The notes under the pieces were generated by a model. The model did no database searches. It saw nothing but the letters and a program-made list of their open reading frames with translations, and was not told where the DNA came from. 13,773 bases of DNA from QEXZ01 sp034660015 (GTDB taxonomy: Archaea > Halobacteriota > Syntropharchaeia > Alkanophagales > Methanospirareceae), in assembly GCA_034660015.1 (NCBI GenBank), contig JAYEII010000026.1:1-13773 (forward strand), given 5' to 3'. The first letter of the stretch is position 1, and every line of letters begins with the position of its first letter. Made by a program: the position numbers and the translations under genes. Positions 1 to 6,605 of the stretch are shown piece after piece.

Positions 1-1179
1 CCTTGCTCTTCGTGCAATCACCAACGATTCCGCTATATCGTCAGGAGTGAGGGCAATGACCTTGCCCGCGGAAATTTTTTGAACGAAGTGCGAGGCACGT
101 CCTACACGCTGCACCAATCTCGTTACTTCGCGTGGCGATGTATATTGAATCACGAGTTCAATCGAGCCGATGTCAATGCCGAGTTCCATTGAACTGGTGC
201 AAATAAGGCCTTTTATCGCTCCTTGTTTGAATTTGTCTTCCGCGTCTATCCTTATCTCTTTTGACAATGAGCCATGATGAACGCCGATTAACCCGGGTTC
301 AAACTTGTTTATAATCGAAGCGAGCATCTCCGCCGCTCTTCTCGTGTTCACAAATATCAAGCTCGATTTGCACTTTTTCACCGCCGCCCTTATGGTTCTT
401 ACATGAGCTATCACTTCGGGGTCAACGCCCAGCTCTTTTGCCTTATTTTCATCTCTTTTCGTCTTTTTGGGGTTTAAAACCTCTATTTCAATCGCTTTTG
501 TGGAAACCGTGTCCGTGTTCACAACCTGCATCTTCTCACGTCCACAACCTGCGAAGAATTTCGCTACTTCTTCCGGATTGCCAACGGTTGCGGACAGACA
601 TATTCGCTGGAAATCACCTGCAAGTTCTGCCATTCGTTCTAACGCAACTGCAAGCTGTGTTCCTCGTTTGGAGTTCGCTAATTCGTGCACTTCATCTATT
701 ATCACGTACTGCAGCAATTTTAAATTCTCTCGCAGCCTTTTTCCCGGGATCATCGCCTGTATCGTTTCTGGTGTGGTGATGAGCATATCAGGCGGGTTTA
801 AGGCTTGTCGCCTCCTTGCGTACGTGCTGGTGTCTCCATGCCGAACTTCTATGGTGATGCCGAGTTGAACACCCCATTGCTCCAACCTCGAAAGCATATC
901 GCGATTCAAAGCGCGTAAAGGCGTGATATAAAGAGCGTAGAAACCCTTTTCCTCACTGTTTCGTCTCTTCTCTTTCGCTTCCAGTATCTTCTGAAACACA
1001 GGTAAAACAGCAGCTTCGGTCTTGCCCGAACCTGTGGGTGCTATGAGCAATACGTCTTTCCCTTCTAAAATGAGTGGAATGCCTAATTCCTGTGGTTCCG
1101 TGGGCGCACGAGCGGAAAACTTCTCTGTCTTTTCTAATACATTTTGAATCTCAGCGTTGAGCAACGAGAAAGCGTTCAT
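1..1179 (-). CDS. lhr: Lhr-family superfamily 2 DNA/RNA helicase (5' part, runs off the left edge)
   Basis: ATP-dependent nucleic acid helicase of the Lhr type, a family linked in archaea to DNA repair and replication-coupled processing. Reading the minus strand from ATG at 1179 gives 393 open codons to the window edge. Both RecA-like lobes are visible: Walker A APTGSGKT (residues 47-54), motif Ia TPLRALN (86-92), Ib TTPETI (135-140), the DEVH box (162-165), motif III SAT (196-198), motif IV FVNTRRAAE (276-284), motif V with MELGIDIG (331-338) and motif VI QRVGRASH (357-364). The DEVH box together with QRVGRASH fits Lhr better than DEAD-box RNA helicases. The winged-helix and C-terminal domains, expected for a protein of roughly 800-950 residues, lie outside the window. 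It is divergent from purS; a TATA-like TTTAAATA about 27 nt upstream suggests a leaderless mRNA. No key residue is missing in the visible part. Confidence 0.93.
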   Translation of the reverse strand, partial: MNAFSLLNAEIQNVLEKTEKFSARAPTEPQELGIPLILEGKDVLLIAPTGSGKTEAAVLPVFQKILEAKEKRRNSEEKGFYALYITPLRALNRDMLSRLEQWGVQLGITIEVRHGDTSTYARRRQALNPPDMLITTPETIQAMIPGKRLRENLKLLQYVIIDEVHELANSKRGTQLAVALERMAELAGDFQRICLSATVGNPEEVAKFFAGCGREKMQVVNTDTVSTKAIEIEVLNPKKTKRDENKAKELGVDPEVIAHVRTIRAAVKKCKSSLIFVNTRRAAEMLASIINKFEPGLIGVHHGSLSKEIRIDAEDKFKQGAIKGLICTSSMELGIDIGSIELVIQYTSPREVTRLVQRVGRASHFVQKISAGKVIALTPDDIAESLVIARRAR

Positions 1180-1255
1180 GGCTGTGATTATTTAATTTTA
1201 TTTAAACTAAACTGTTTTTTTTTGTTAGAAACATTAATAGAAAAACGTGATGACG
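1180..1255. promoter_or_regulatory. Divergent promoter region between helicase and purS
   Basis: A very AT-rich 76-bp spacer. On the minus strand a TTTAAATA box (about 1199-1206) sits about 27 nt before the helicase ATG, the archaeal TATA-to-start distance for a leaderless transcript. On the plus strand two TATA-like stretches could serve purS: one near 1197-1206 and CATTAATA near 1232-1239, the second about 24 nt before ATG 1256. Assignment is from spacing only. Confidence 0.5.
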
Positions 1256-1522
1256 ATGGAAGTAAACGTAACGATAAAACTGAAGCATGGGGTTGCAGAC
1301 CCTGAGGGCGAGAACACGAAAAAAGCTCTGAATCTGCTCGGGTTTAGAGACGTGCGTAGCGTAAAATCACTAAAATCTTTTAGGATAGAGATAGAGCCAG
1401 GAGAAGGAGAAAGAGAAGACGAAGAAAAGGTGAAGCAGGAAGTAGAAGAAATGTGCAGAAAACTTCTTGCCAACCCGGTAATACATGATTACGATATAGA
1501 GGTGGTGAAAAAGGAAGGATGA
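1256..1522 (+). CDS. purS: Phosphoribosylformylglycinamidine synthase subunit PurS
   Basis: Small subunit of the three-part FGAM synthase (PurS, PurL, PurQ) of de novo purine synthesis; PurS holds the glutaminase PurQ and the synthetase PurL together. The 88-residue product has the family layout: an N-terminal beta strand followed by KHGVADPEG (about residues 10-18), a central NLLGF segment (26-30), and the diagnostic C-terminal pattern EEMCRKLLANPVI (64-76). Length is normal for PurS (80-90 residues). Three in-frame starts are possible: GTG 1247, ATG 1250 and ATG 1256. I chose 1256 because MEVNVTIKLK matches where family members begin and because of its distance from a TATA-like box. trpS follows 12 nt after the stop, so the two are probably co-transcribed. 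purL and purQ are not in the window. Confidence 0.9.
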   Translation: MEVNVTIKLKHGVADPEGENTKKALNLLGFRDVRSVKSLKSFRIEIEPGEGEREDEEKVKQEVEEMCRKLLANPVIHDYDIEVVKKEG

Positions 1523-1534
1523 ATACAATAAAGA

Positions 1535-2986
1535 GTGAAAAATATTGTAAAAGGAACAAGGATATTCGATGAAATGGTAGAGATAGACCCCTGGGGTGTT
1601 GCGGATATAAAAGATTATGCGAGGTTATTTACGGAGTTTGGCATTACTCCTTTTAAAGAGCTACTGAACAGGATAGAGAAGCCGCATTTATACATGCGAA
1701 GAGGTATAATCGTTGGACATCGTGGATACGAAGAAGTACTGAGGGCGATGAATGAACGGAGCAAATTTGCAGTGATGAGTGGTTTTATGCCTTCCGGTAG
1801 AATCCACTTAGGCGGTAAGATGGTAATGGATGAGATTATATGGCATCAACGCATGGGAGGCGATGCCTTTGCATGCATAGCGGATATGGAGTCGCATTCC
1901 GTTCGAGGAACTTCATGGAAGGAATGCAAGGAAATTGGACTCAATGAATACATATTGAGCCTTGTAGCGTTAGGTTTTGATGTCGAGCGCGGACATATAT
2001 ACTTCCAATCAGAGAATAAAAAGCTGCGTGACCTCTCTTTTGAACTCGGAAAAGAAGTTAATTTCAGTGAAATAAGTGCGATATATGGATTCTCCGGCGA
2101 TGTAAACATATCTCACATGATAAGCGTAGTGATGCAGAATGCGGATATACTGCAGCCACAACTCCTCGAATATGGCGGACCAAAGCCTGCCGTCATTCCG
2201 GTTGGCGTTGACCAAGACCCGCATATAAGACTGACGAGGGACATAGCCTCGAGAATGAGGATGTTCCGTGTAGAGAAGAGATTGGATAAGAGTAAGAAGC
2301 CGCTTGGCATAAGAATTCCGTCTTTAGTTATTTCAAGTCGGTCAGATAGGTTGGATAAGCCGTATATAAGCATACGAGCGAAGCAAGAGAAGCGACGTTT
2401 CACACAACTTGATAGAGAAGCACTGGAAGAGATAGCAAGGAGAATAGAAGGTACGAAAAAAATATATGAGATGCACATAGACGTGTTCGGCATCGAAGCA
2501 AGTGAGATTGATAGAAGTATGCGAGAGATAGAGGAAATAGTGAGGGCAGTGGAGATGGAATACGGGGGGTATGGCTTCTCTTTGCCTGCTGCTACTTACC
2601 ACAGATTTATGCAGGGGCTAACTGGTGGGAAGATGTCCTCAAGCATCCCGGAAAGCTATATTGCGTTAACAGAACCGCCGGAAGAAGCAGCGAAGAAAGT
2701 GAAACAAGCGAAGACAGGCGGAAGAGCAACAGTAGAAGAGCAGCGGAAACTCGGCGGCTTACCAGCACAATGCACGGTTTATGAGCTTATGATGTCTCAT
2801 TTGATAGAAGAGGACGCTTATGTAAAAGAAATTTTTGAGGAATGCAAAAGCGGGAAAAGGACATGCAAAACATGTAAGTCGGAGGCTGCGGAACTTATGT
2901 TTTCCTTCATTAAAAATCATCAAGAGGAAAGAGAAAATGCGCGGGAAGTTTTGAAGAAGCATGAAACCTATAAGCAATGGCTATAA
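1535..2986 (+). CDS. trpS: Tryptophan--tRNA ligase, archaeal type
   Basis: Class I aminoacyl-tRNA synthetase that charges tRNA-Trp in the cytoplasm. The 483-residue product has the HIGH-equivalent PSGRIHLGG (86-94), the active-site segment PVGVDQDPHIRLTRD (222-236), the KMSKS loop as KMSSS (366-370), and an archaeal/eukaryotic-type C-terminus with TGGRATVEEQRKLGG (394-408) and a CKSGKRTCKTCK segment (437-448). The N-terminal DPWGVADIKDYARL (18-31) is also typical of archaeal TrpRS. Archaeal TrpRS often has about 370-430 residues; the extra length is a highly charged helical insert at about 245-345, between DQDP and KMSSS. The start is GTG 1535, 12 nt after purS; the next in-frame ATG (codon 14) would cut into the N-terminal segment. 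No Shine-Dalgarno is evident, so translation may be coupled to purS. Confidence 0.94.
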   Translation: MKNIVKGTRIFDEMVEIDPWGVADIKDYARLFTEFGITPFKELLNRIEKPHLYMRRGIIVGHRGYEEVLRAMNERSKFAVMSGFMPSGRIHLGGKMVMDEIIWHQRMGGDAFACIADMESHSVRGTSWKECKEIGLNEYILSLVALGFDVERGHIYFQSENKKLRDLSFELGKEVNFSEISAIYGFSGDVNISHMISVVMQNADILQPQLLEYGGPKPAVIPVGVDQDPHIRLTRDIASRMRMFRVEKRLDKSKKPLGIRIPSLVISSRSDRLDKPYISIRAKQEKRRFTQLDREALEEIARRIEGTKKIYEMHIDVFGIEASEIDRSMREIEEIVRAVEMEYGGYGFSLPAATYHRFMQGLTGGKMSSSIPESYIALTEPPEEAAKKVKQAKTGGRATVEEQRKLGGLPAQCTVYELMMSHLIEEDAYVKEIFEECKSGKRTCKTCKSEAAELMFSFIKNHQEERENAREVLKKHETYKQWL

Positions 2987-3047
2987 ATAGATTCATATGG
3001 AATCATCTCCCCACATGGATTGTATAATGAATAAGGTAGTATCTAAG

Positions 3048-3090
3048 AAATCCGTGCCTTAAATAGAAGGAAGTTATAGTTTATATACAA
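3048..3090 (+). promoter_or_regulatory. Promoter of the HAD gene; copy A of an element shared with thiC
   Basis: CTTAAATA at 3058-3065 is a good archaeal TATA box, its centre 28 nt before the ATG at 3090, so the mRNA is probably leaderless. The 33-nt core 3058-3090 matches 12240-12272 upstream of thiC at 31 of 33 positions, and the preceding AAATCCGTG (3048-3056) also recurs there (12225-12233). Conservation between TATA box and start suggests an operator. Confidence 0.7.
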
Positions 3091-3701
3091 TGAAAAAGAT
3101 AGAGGCGGTTTTATTCGACCTTGACGGCGTATTAATAAACTCATTCGAATGCTGGTATCAAGCGTTTAATAAGATGTTAAGGGCTTATGAGAAGCAAGAG
3201 ATGAGCAGGGAAGAGTTTATGTTGAAATGCTGGGGACCCGACCTCGAGCATAATCTGGATGCGCTAAACCTGAATGGAGAAGCTGCAAGGTACTGCATGA
3301 ACGAGCAGTTGCAGTTGATAGAGCTTATAGAGCTATTCCCCGGTGCAAAAGAGATATTGAGCCGTGTAAGAGAAGATTATAAACTTAAAGCGGGATTGGT
3401 TACGAACACGCCAAAGAAGAACGTTCACCGGATATTAAACCATTTCCAGTTATCCCGCTGTTTTGACGTGGTCGTTGCAGGAGACGAGGTGAAGCGGGGA
3501 AAGCCAGATGCAGAGATGGTGATAAAGGCGTGTGAGCGTTTAAAAACAAAGCCCGAGCACGTGGTACTCGTGGGCGACACAAAAAGCGATTTTATGGCGG
3601 GTAAATCCGCTGGTTGTGCTGTTATAGGTGTGGGAGCAGAATCGACGTGTGATGCGAGAATAGAAAATTTGTATGAATTGTTCGCTGTTTTGGATATTTG
3701 A
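3090..3701 (+). CDS. HAD-superfamily phosphatase (phosphoglycolate phosphatase-like)
   Basis: Cytoplasmic phosphomonoesterase of the haloacid dehalogenase superfamily, subfamily I with an alpha-helical cap after motif I. All catalytic elements are present: motif I DLDGVL with nucleophile D10 and acid/base D12, motif II VTNTP (T105), motif III KRGKPD (K138), and motif IV GDTKSD (D163 and D167) for Mg2+. The 203-residue length is normal. The substrate cannot be told from sequence; phosphoglycolate, sugar phosphates or a phosphorylated cofactor intermediate are all possible. It is monocistronic: 103 bp separate it from trpS, and dead minus-strand genes lie downstream. Its promoter is nearly identical to that of thiC, which makes a link to thiamine metabolism an attractive but unproven idea. 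ATG 3090 is 28 nt from the centre of the TATA box. Confidence 0.88.
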   Translation: MKKIEAVLFDLDGVLINSFECWYQAFNKMLRAYEKQEMSREEFMLKCWGPDLEHNLDALNLNGEAARYCMNEQLQLIELIELFPGAKEILSRVREDYKLKAGLVTNTPKKNVHRILNHFQLSRCFDVVVAGDEVKRGKPDAEMVIKACERLKTKPEHVVLVGDTKSDFMAGKSAGCAVIGVGAESTCDARIENLYELFAVLDI

Positions 3702-3744
3702 TGCCCCATTTCGCAGGGCGAATGAAAAAGCATATCACGTCATG

Positions 3745-3919
3745 TTATATAACATCCCATGGCTTGTATATTTTCCGACTTAAATCCCGAGCACCATGTA
3801 TAATTGTAAGAATTAAAATACTATCGGTTTCCACGCGATAGATAATCCGGTAGTTCTGGAATATAATCCCGAATGCTCTCCAAGTCCGAGAGAGCCGGTT
3901 CCGTCCACTCAAGCTTCAT
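3745..3919 (-). pseudogene. Decayed RelE/ParE-family toxin with internal deletion and frameshift
   Basis: Remnant of a type II toxin. From ATG 3919 the minus strand reads MKLEWTEPALSDLESIR, a typical ParE N-terminus, then leaves the family and stops at TAG 3823-3821 after 32 codons. The C-terminal half continues in another frame: from about 3861 it reads FQNYRIIYRVETDSILILTI and then IHGARDLSRKIYKPWDVI, ending at TAA 3747-3745. These are the end strands of the ParE fold, including the family IHGAR motif. The two parts total about 55 residues against the usual 90-100, so about 40 central codons are missing and the frame is shifted. Its ATG overlaps the antitoxin stop (ATGA), the usual coupling of such modules. 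No intact toxin can be made. Confidence 0.82.
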
Positions 3920-4095
3920 TGTGAAAGAAGTCTCTTTTTAACTTCCTCATGAGAGAGAACACGCCCTTCTTCAGCAGCTTTCAAAGCAACTGCTAACTTC
4001 TTCTTAACGTATAGTTCATACATAATGTCATCCCACGTTGCATGCTATGGCAATTTCTCAATGAGCTTCTTTGCTTCTTCCTTAGCGATACTCAT
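3916..4095 (-). pseudogene. Antitoxin partner gene with in-frame amber stop
   Basis: Sixty codons on the minus strand from ATG 4095 to TGA 3918-3916, immediately upstream of and overlapping the ParE-like remnant. The reading is MSIAKEEAKKLIEKLP, then TAG at codon 17 (4047-4045), then HATWDDIMYELYVKKKLAVA and, further on, EEGRVLSHEEVKKRLLSQ. From memory, small archaeal antitoxins encoded beside RelE/ParE toxins have an LPEDATWDDIMYE-type stretch here, so the amber codon looks like a single G-to-T change of a GAG Glu codon. Translation would stop at 16 residues; a restart at the internal ATG (codon 25) would give 35 residues. Reading TAG as pyrrolysine is conceivable in some archaea but unnecessary, because the toxin is also broken. 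Confidence 0.72.
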
Positions 4096-4216
4096 GGTTT
4101 TTTATTCCCCTAAAATTTTCTGACAGACGTCTATAAAAACTTTGTATTTCTTTTTTTTGTTGATCATGGTTTAAATATATATGAGAAGGTATAGTGTTAC
4201 TAACTTTTGTAGCAAT
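4096..4216. promoter_or_regulatory. Divergent promoter region: toxin-antitoxin relic and mevalonate kinase operon
   Basis: Plus strand: TTTAAATATATA at about 4170-4181 is a strong TATA box. It overlaps a possible ATG at 4181, so transcription should begin near 4200, making ATG 4217/4220 the real start. Minus strand: TTTTTATAG at about 4131-4139 lies some 35-40 nt before the antitoxin ATG and is probably its old promoter. No other gene is visible here. Confidence 0.6.
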
Positions 4217-5263
4217 ATGATGAAAAAAATACGTGCATCCGTGCCGGCAAAGGTGATTCTATTTGGAGAGCATTTCGTGGTGTATGGTAAACGAGCGTTA
4301 GCTGCTGCTATAAACCGGCGGCTTGTAGTAGAAGCGTCAAGTGTGGAAAGGAGTAGGTATCACGTGAAAATAGCGAATATCCCTACTTTTGGCATGGAAA
4401 TGGATTTAGTCACGGGAGAAGAGAAAGCACGGCCATATAAGGACTTTGACGCTGCGGCAAATGCAATTGCGTATGTCAGAGAATCAATACGGTATCTTGA
4501 AGAGAAATATGGAATAGGTGGAGAGGGAGTAGAGATAGAAATAAAGTCCGAGATACCGCTTTCTGCCGGGCTGGGTTCTTCAGCAGCGACTTGTGTTGCT
4601 ACCATCGCAGCACTCAAAGAGTATTTTGGCGTAAACGGTGATTTGGACGGGATAAGAGAAGATGCAAACCGCGTCGAACGCAGGGTTCAAGGCGCTGCGA
4701 GTCCTATTGATACGGCAATCTCAACGTATGGTGGCTATGTGTTGGTAGAGGAAGGCGAGGTGAAGCGATTGCATTTAGCGGAACTAAATTTGATTGTAGG
4801 ATGCATTGGCAGCATACCTTTGAGTATGGCTACGAAAGAATTTTCCGAGATGGGACTAAAGACAAAGAAAATTGTAGAACAGGTTAAAGAGCGAAAAGAA
4901 GTTTTTAAGAGCATATACGACGCTATATTCGGTGTTTCTGATGAGATAACGGCACAGGCAGTTACGGCGATAGAGGAAAGCGATTTTGTGAAATTAGGAG
5001 CATTGATGAACATAAATCATGGTTTGCTGGATGCAATAGGCGTGGTTCCGAGACGACTAAGCGAACTCGTGAAACTCTCGCAGGAATTGGGTGCATTGGG
5101 TGCAAAAGTAACAGGAGCAGGGGGTTTGGATGAGATGGGTGGTGTCGGCTCTGTTGTGGTACTGCCGGGTGAATCCGGGGAGAGGCTAAAAGGAGCGATG
5201 GAAATTGCGGGTGCGCTTGTTATGGATGTGAATACAGGTGGAGAAGGGCTAAGGATGTTCTAA
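4217..5263 (+). CDS. mvk: Mevalonate kinase (GHMP kinase family)
   Basis: Phosphorylates mevalonate to mevalonate 5-phosphate, the first committed kinase step of isoprenoid and archaeal ether-lipid synthesis. From ATG 4217 it has 348 residues, slightly above the archaeal norm. Features: substrate-binding PAKVILFGEHFVVYG (10-24), the GHMP phosphate loop PLSAGLGSSAAT (114-125), catalytic Asp in GAASPIDTAISTYGG (D165, where mevalonate kinases have GTPSGIDN-like sequence), and the C-terminal KVTGAGG (297-303). The last motif is unusual: after TGAGG comes LDEMGGVGSVVVL instead of the usual GGG-C-MIAL, a short insertion in the third GHMP motif. An upstream in-frame ATG at 4181 is rejected because the TATA box overlaps it. 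The glycosyltransferase gene follows after 28 nt and cofD after that, probably one transcript. Confidence 0.88.
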   Translation: MMKKIRASVPAKVILFGEHFVVYGKRALAAAINRRLVVEASSVERSRYHVKIANIPTFGMEMDLVTGEEKARPYKDFDAAANAIAYVRESIRYLEEKYGIGGEGVEIEIKSEIPLSAGLGSSAATCVATIAALKEYFGVNGDLDGIREDANRVERRVQGAASPIDTAISTYGGYVLVEEGEVKRLHLAELNLIVGCIGSIPLSMATKEFSEMGLKTKKIVEQVKERKEVFKSIYDAIFGVSDEITAQAVTAIEESDFVKLGALMNINHGLLDAIGVVPRRLSELVKLSQELGALGAKVTGAGGLDEMGGVGSVVVLPGESGERLKGAMEIAGALVMDVNTGGEGLRMF

Positions 5264-5291
5264 ATCCACGCAATAAAGAGAAAAGAAAAAA

Positions 5292-6604
5292 ATGAAAATA
5301 GCTTTTTACCATCGAAGCGTATGCGGAGGGATAAAGACACACGTTGATGCACTTTCTTATGAATTCAAACGGTTAGGGCATGAAGTAAAGGATATTGACC
5401 AGTACTCACTTGGCTCTTATATGCTGGGCAATCCTTCGGGTGGTATTTCTTATGGTTTTGACTTTGGCTTCTCATTAAAAAAGATAAAACGAGAGGTAGA
5501 AGATTGTGATATTCTCCATATACACCATGCAGCTACGTCATCAGAGTTTTTCCTGCCCTTTTCTTCTATTTGCTCCGAGTTAAATATCGTCAATACGTTT
5601 CATATTGCCGCAGCAGGGGATAGCCTGAGCGGAGAGNNNNNNNNNNNNNNNNNNNNNNNNNNNNNNNNNNNNNNNNNNNNNNNNNNNNNNNNNNNNNNNN
5701 NNNNNNNNNNNNNNNNNNNNNNNNNNNNNNNNNNNNTATTCTCCATATACACCATGCAGCTACGTCATCAGAGTTTTTCCTGCCCTTTTCTTCTATTTGC
5801 TCCGAGTTAAATATCGTCAATACGTTTCATATTGCCGCAGCAGGGGATAGCCTGAGCGGAGAGCTGGCAAAAGCCCTTATCGGAGCTCTTGCTTCCTTAT
5901 ACGCAGGACGTTCAAAGAAATTTATCTCGGTAAGCGAAGAGATAGCAGCTGATATTCGCAGATACACGCAGGGATGGGGATATGGAGATAATGACAACGG
6001 AACAGAAACGGTGGTCATACCAAATGGAGTGGATATAAATCGCTTTTATCCTCGTGCACAGGAACAAGAGGAAAAAGGGAATTTGGAAAGAGAGAACGAT
6101 AAAGGCGTATGCATAGGCTATCTCGGGCGATTATCGCCGGAAAAGAACGTAATAAACATGATAAAGGCGGTGAAGGCATTAGAATCGGATAAAATCCGTT
6201 TGAAGATTGCGGGTGATGGACCGTTATACGACAGGATAAAAAAGAAGGAAGGGGGGAAAATAGAGGTGTTAGGATATGTCGAAGATGCTCCTGCGTTCTA
6301 TCGAAGCTTGGACGTTTTTTTGCTGCCTTCTAAGCTTGAAGCACAACCAATAGCGTTGCTCGAAGCGATGGCGTCGGGATTGCCGGTAATTGCTACTGAT
6401 GTCAGTGACAATAAATATTTCGTCCATGGAAATGGTATCCTATGTGGCACAACAAGGAAGGAAATAGGTGCTGCGATAAAACAGATGTTAAACGAGGACA
6501 TGGCGAAGATGGGCATTGAATCGAGGAAGATAGTCGAGCGCGACTATACGTGGGACAAGATAGCAAAGAGGACGCTGGACGTGTATAAAAGTGTGATAAA
6601 ATAA
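5292..6604 (+). CDS. GT4-family glycosyltransferase, interrupted only by an assembly gap
   Basis: Transfers a sugar from an activated donor to an unidentified acceptor, plausibly a lipid or cell-surface glycan at the cytoplasmic membrane face. As written the gene seems split by 100 Ns, but the 127 bases before the gap are repeated exactly after it. Joining 5636 directly to 5864 restores one frame of 361 residues, normal for the family. In that reading: N-terminal Rossmann fold with CGGIKTHVDALSYEFKRLGH (11-30), SVSEEIAADI (138-147), VVIPNGVD (165-172), the donor-domain start YLGRLSPEKN (201-210), IAGDGPLYDRI (230-240), and the EX7E motif EAQPIALLE (E274, E282) followed by AMASGLPVIATDV (283-295). 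The N-terminal GGI-TH pattern resembles PimA-like retaining enzymes. It lies 28 nt after mvk and 1 nt before cofD, so all three are probably translated from one mRNA. Confidence 0.88.
5510..5636 (+). repeat. Left copy of the 127-bp exact repeat at the scaffold gap
   Basis: This 127-bp stretch, beginning TATTCTCCATATACACCATG, ends directly at the N run and is identical to 5737-5863. Such end overlaps arise when two contigs adjacent in an assembly graph are scaffolded without being merged. It is almost certainly one genomic copy. Confidence 0.95.
5637..5736. other. Assembly gap of 100 Ns
   Basis: Exactly 100 undetermined bases, a conventional placeholder length. Because the flanks overlap by 127 identical bases, the true gap is probably minus 127 bp and no sequence is missing. 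Removing 5637-5863 gives a continuous reading frame. Confidence 0.97.
5737..5863 (+). repeat. Right copy of the 127-bp exact repeat at the scaffold gap
   Basis: Identical to 5510-5636 and starting directly after the N run. After GCGGAGAG at its end the reading continues with CTGGCAAAAGCC, in frame with the sequence before the gap. Confidence 0.95.
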
Positions 6605-6605
6605 A

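Noticed and set aside
438..868. Two overlapping plus-strand open frames of 113 and 133 codons
   Set aside because: They are antisense to the Lhr helicase motifs, which are continuous on the minus strand through this region.
2987..3047. Inverted repeat GATTC...GAATC and ATTCAT...ATGAAT after trpS
   Set aside because: Short imperfect arms in AT-rich DNA; no stable stem and no T-run, so no feature is supported.
3703..3719. GCCC/GGGC mini-hairpin just after the HAD gene as a terminator
   Set aside because: Only four firm pairs and no following T-tract; too weak to call.
4181..4216. Upstream ATG as start of mevalonate kinase
   Set aside because: The TATA box overlaps this codon, and the added residues MRRYSVTNFCSN do not resemble the family N-terminus.
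5292..5863. A truncated glycosyltransferase followed by a partial tandem duplicate gene
   Set aside because: The duplicated 127 bp abut the N run exactly on both sides and collapse to one intact frame, so this is an assembly artefact rather than a biological duplication.
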